A program made the translations under genes and the position numbers. From assembly GCF_013111185.1 (NCBI RefSeq), contig NZ_WVRE01000010.1, positions 1 through 64,000 of the forward strand: 64,000 bases of DNA. Reading direction: 5' to 3'. Below the pieces are notes generated by a model. That model saw only the letters and a list, made by a program, of their open reading frames with translations, was not told where the DNA came from and ran no database searches. Positions within the stretch are counted from its first letter, which is position 1. Each line of letters opens with the position of its first letter. This document shows positions 62,304 through 64,000 of the stretch, one piece after another. Source of the DNA: Ruegeria sp. HKCCD7303. GTDB taxonomy: Bacteria > Pseudomonadota > Alphaproteobacteria > Rhodobacterales > Rhodobacteraceae.

Positions 62304-62885
62304 TCAAGCCGCGAGGTCTGAAACTGCCTTATGCGCACTTTCCAGCGCCGCTTCGGGATTCACGGCCATCTGATCCGCTGCGATCACGTCCACGTCATGA
62401 ATGCCGATAAAGCCCAGCACATGGCGCGCGTAGTTGGTGGCGAAGTCCGCCTCGGAGCCGACGGGCACACCACCCGACGCGATAGCCAGAATGGCGCGCT
62501 TCCCTTCCAACAAACCTTTTGGGCCGTTTTCAGTGTAGGCAAAGGTCAGGCCTGCGCGGGCAACCAGGTCAATCCACGCCTTGAAGGCGGCCGGAACCGA
62601 AAAATTGTAAATCGGCAACCCAATTACGATGGTGTCGGCGTCCTGCAATTCGGCCACCAGCTCATCGGACAGGGCCAGCCGATCCCGCTGTACATCGTCG
62701 CGCTGGTCCGCAGGGGTGAAGTTCGCGGCGATCCAGTCTTCGGTCAAAAGGGGCAGAGGGGTTGCCAGATCGCGACGGATGATGCGTTCCGCGCCCAGTT
62801 GCTTGACCACACGGTCGGACAGATCGCGGGTCGTCGAGTCAACGCGGCGTGCAGAGGAATCGATGTGAAGGATTGCTTTGGGCAT
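62304..62885 (-). CDS. azoR: FMN-dependent NADH:quinone oxidoreductase/azoreductase
   Basis: This 193-residue flavodoxin-like-fold protein has pattern HIDSSARRVDSTTRDLSD at the start, FMN-binding PIYNFSVPAAFKAWID near residue 92 and ASGGVPVGSEADFATNY near 137. Reduces quinones and azo compounds with NADH, protecting against electrophiles. Divergent from the LysR gene 119 bases away, its likely regulator. AGGACC-type sequence precedes the ATG. Confidence 0.93.
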   Translation of the reverse strand: MPKAILHIDSSARRVDSTTRDLSDRVVKQLGAERIIRRDLATPLPLLTEDWIAANFTPADQRDDVQRDRLALSDELVAELQDADTIVIGLPIYNFSVPAAFKAWIDLVARAGLTFAYTENGPKGLLEGKRAILAIASGGVPVGSEADFATNYARHVLGFIGIHDVDVIAADQMAVNPEAALESAHKAVSDLAA

Positions 62886-62965
62886 TGTTCAGGTCCTTTG
62901 GGTCAGGGAAATCTTGTCCTGTCCCCAATATGATTATTGCGTTTGTGAACAAAACTCGGATACAT

Positions 62966-62980
62966 CAACAGTTATTGTTG
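62966..62980. promoter_or_regulatory. Candidate LysR operator between azoR and lysR
   Basis: CAACA and TGTTG form perfect 5-base arms around GTTAT in the divergent azoR/lysR gap, 24 bases before the LysR start. The symmetry and position fit a regulator binding site. Confidence 0.45.
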
Positions 62981-63004
62981 GAAATTGCACAGTGACGCAT
63001 TGCC

Positions 63005-63883
63005 ATGGATAATTGGGACGAAGTGAGAACCGCCTATCAGGTGGCGCGCATGGGGACAGTCAGCGGCGCAGCCGAGGTTCTTGGGGTTCACCACGCCACC
63101 GTGATCCGCCACATTGATGCGATCGAGGCGCGGCTGGGTGTAAAACTGTTCCAGCGTCACGCACGCGGATACACGCCGACCGAGGCAGGCGACGATCTGT
63201 TGCGCGTCGCACAGGCCACCGAGGATCAATTCAACCAGCTAGTTGGCCGCATGAAGGGTCGGGGCGACGACGTTTCAGGTGAATTGGTGGTGACATCGCT
63301 TGGTTCACTTGCACCCTTGGTGGTGCCCACACTCACCGCGTTTCAAAAGATGCATCCGGATCTCATCGTGCGCTACTTGACCGGCGACCGGCTTTTCCGT
63401 CTGGAATACGGCGAGGCGCATGTGGCGATCCGCGCAGGGTCAGCCCCGGATCAGCCGGACAACGTCGTGCAGCCATTCCGACAGGAAGAAGTCGGCCTGT
63501 ATGCCAGCACAGCGTATATCGAACGGTTTGGCACGCCGTCGGGTATAGAGGATTTCGGGAAACACCATTTCGTCAGTTCTGACGACGAAAGCAGTCGCGC
63601 GCCTTTTACCCGATGGCTGCGCGCAACAGTTCCGGCAGATCGCATCACTTTCCGCTGTACCAACAATTTCTGTATGCGCGAGGCTGTCATGGCCGGGGCG
63701 GGCATAGGTTTCATGGCGCGCTGGGAAGCGGCCCGCCACGACAATCTGGTCGAGGTGATGGATCCGCTTCCAGAATGGTTCGGAAACCTGTGGCTTGTGA
63801 CCCACGTGGATTTACACCGCACCACCAAGGTGCAGGCCTTCCTGAGTTATCTGAAAGAAGAAGCCAAAGGCTGGAAACCATGA
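63005..63883 (+). CDS. LysR-family regulator
   Basis: This 292-residue regulator has a helix-turn-helix near residues 17-40 (TVSGAAEVLGVHHATVIRHI) and a C-terminal effector domain. It resembles the single-gene azoreductase/quinone-type regulators and is divergent from azoR. Its stop overlaps the start of the EamA-like transporter (ATGA), so both could be co-transcribed and it may regulate both sides. Confidence 0.92.
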   Translation: MDNWDEVRTAYQVARMGTVSGAAEVLGVHHATVIRHIDAIEARLGVKLFQRHARGYTPTEAGDDLLRVAQATEDQFNQLVGRMKGRGDDVSGELVVTSLGSLAPLVVPTLTAFQKMHPDLIVRYLTGDRLFRLEYGEAHVAIRAGSAPDQPDNVVQPFRQEEVGLYASTAYIERFGTPSGIEDFGKHHFVSSDDESSRAPFTRWLRATVPADRITFRCTNNFCMREAVMAGAGIGFMARWEAARHDNLVEVMDPLPEWFGNLWLVTHVDLHRTTKVQAFLSYLKEEAKGWKP

Positions 63884-64000
63884 GCCCTCAGGCGCGTGGC
63901 CATCTGGCCATGCTGACCTTTTCGGCGCTTGTTGCGGGCAGTTTTTCGTTGGGATCCATGATCGCCAACGAAATTGCGCCGTCCGCCTTGAACGCGGTGC
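63880..64000 (+). CDS. EamA/DMT-family transporter, 5' part only
   Basis: The first 40 codons are in the window; the gene runs off the edge. The product starts MSPQARGHLAMLTFSALVAG with SFSLGSMIANEIAPSALNAV next, the first membrane segment pattern of drug/metabolite exporters. ATGA overlap with the LysR stop supports the start. Type of substrate unknown. Confidence 0.75.
   Translation, partial: MSPQARGHLAMLTFSALVAGSFSLGSMIANEIAPSALNAV

Overview
The window looks like chromosomal DNA from a Roseobacter-group alphaproteobacterium (Rhodobacterales). The evidence is the initiator tRNA with a C:A-type acceptor end, the gene order ffh, rpsP, rimM, trmD, rplS and rpmE, a MipZ-type ParA, beta-methylmalyl-CoA lyase (ethylmalonyl-CoA pathway), MatB, the DgcN/DgcA pair, a Tpa-type aminotransferase and many small catabolic operons, each with its own divergent regulator. 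I saw no transposase, integrase, phage gene or CRISPR array. Gene spacing is tight, with many ATGA and TGATG stop/start overlaps.

Layout. 1-333: the 3' end of tRNA-fMet(CAT), probably the end of an rRNA operon, followed by a decayed tRNA-like copy. 334-7556: a minus-strand catabolic operon (Rieske oxygenase, frameshifted class II aldolase, crotonase, CaiB/BaiF CoA-transferase, alpha/beta hydrolase, sulfatase) with a divergent GcvA-like LysR regulator. 7583-14313: a LysR regulator facing a coupled five-gene operon (semialdehyde dehydrogenase, M19-like protein, unknown 562-residue protein, DUF3726-like protein, Ldh-type reductase). 14491-17773: zinc uptake (znuA facing zur-znuC-znuB). 17787-26919: MatB, LysE with an Lrp regulator, a secreted PA14-like protein, malyl-CoA lyase, the D-glutamate catabolic genes dgcN-dgcA plus a D-amino-acid transaminase, and small conserved proteins. 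27061-30763: pyruvate kinase, a universal stress protein and an AGCS symporter. 30948-31528: rpmI-rplT, followed by a PhyH oxygenase gene bracketed by two copies of the rplT tail and its terminator.

32792-36673: DUF3124 protein, Tpa-like aminotransferase and a DmdB-like acyl-CoA ligase. 36670-44409: a homogentisate-type aromatic operon (hmgA, LysE, fumarylacetoacetase, metallo-hydrolase, FAD monooxygenase, DUF2783, maleylacetoacetate isomerase, DOPA-dioxygenase-like protein) with a divergent MarR regulator. 44470-50312: class III cyclase, DUF3302-HlyD pair, K+ channel, MipZ, AEC transporter and a VOC protein. 50385-59064: a long minus-strand translation/SRP gene string that includes bluB, chorismate mutase, two GNATs, a sulfotransferase-like gene inside rimM-trmD and an unlisted 49-residue membrane protein. 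59316-64000: sulfotransferase, editing deacylase, Asp/Glu racemase-like protein, azoreductase, and a LysR regulator coupled to a transporter cut by the window edge.

The two least explained units are the 8555-14313 operon, with two proteins of unknown function and an M19 protein lacking metal ligands, and the Rieske/crotonase/CoA-transferase/sulfatase operon, whose crotonase lacks both hydratase glutamates and whose aldolase is frameshifted.
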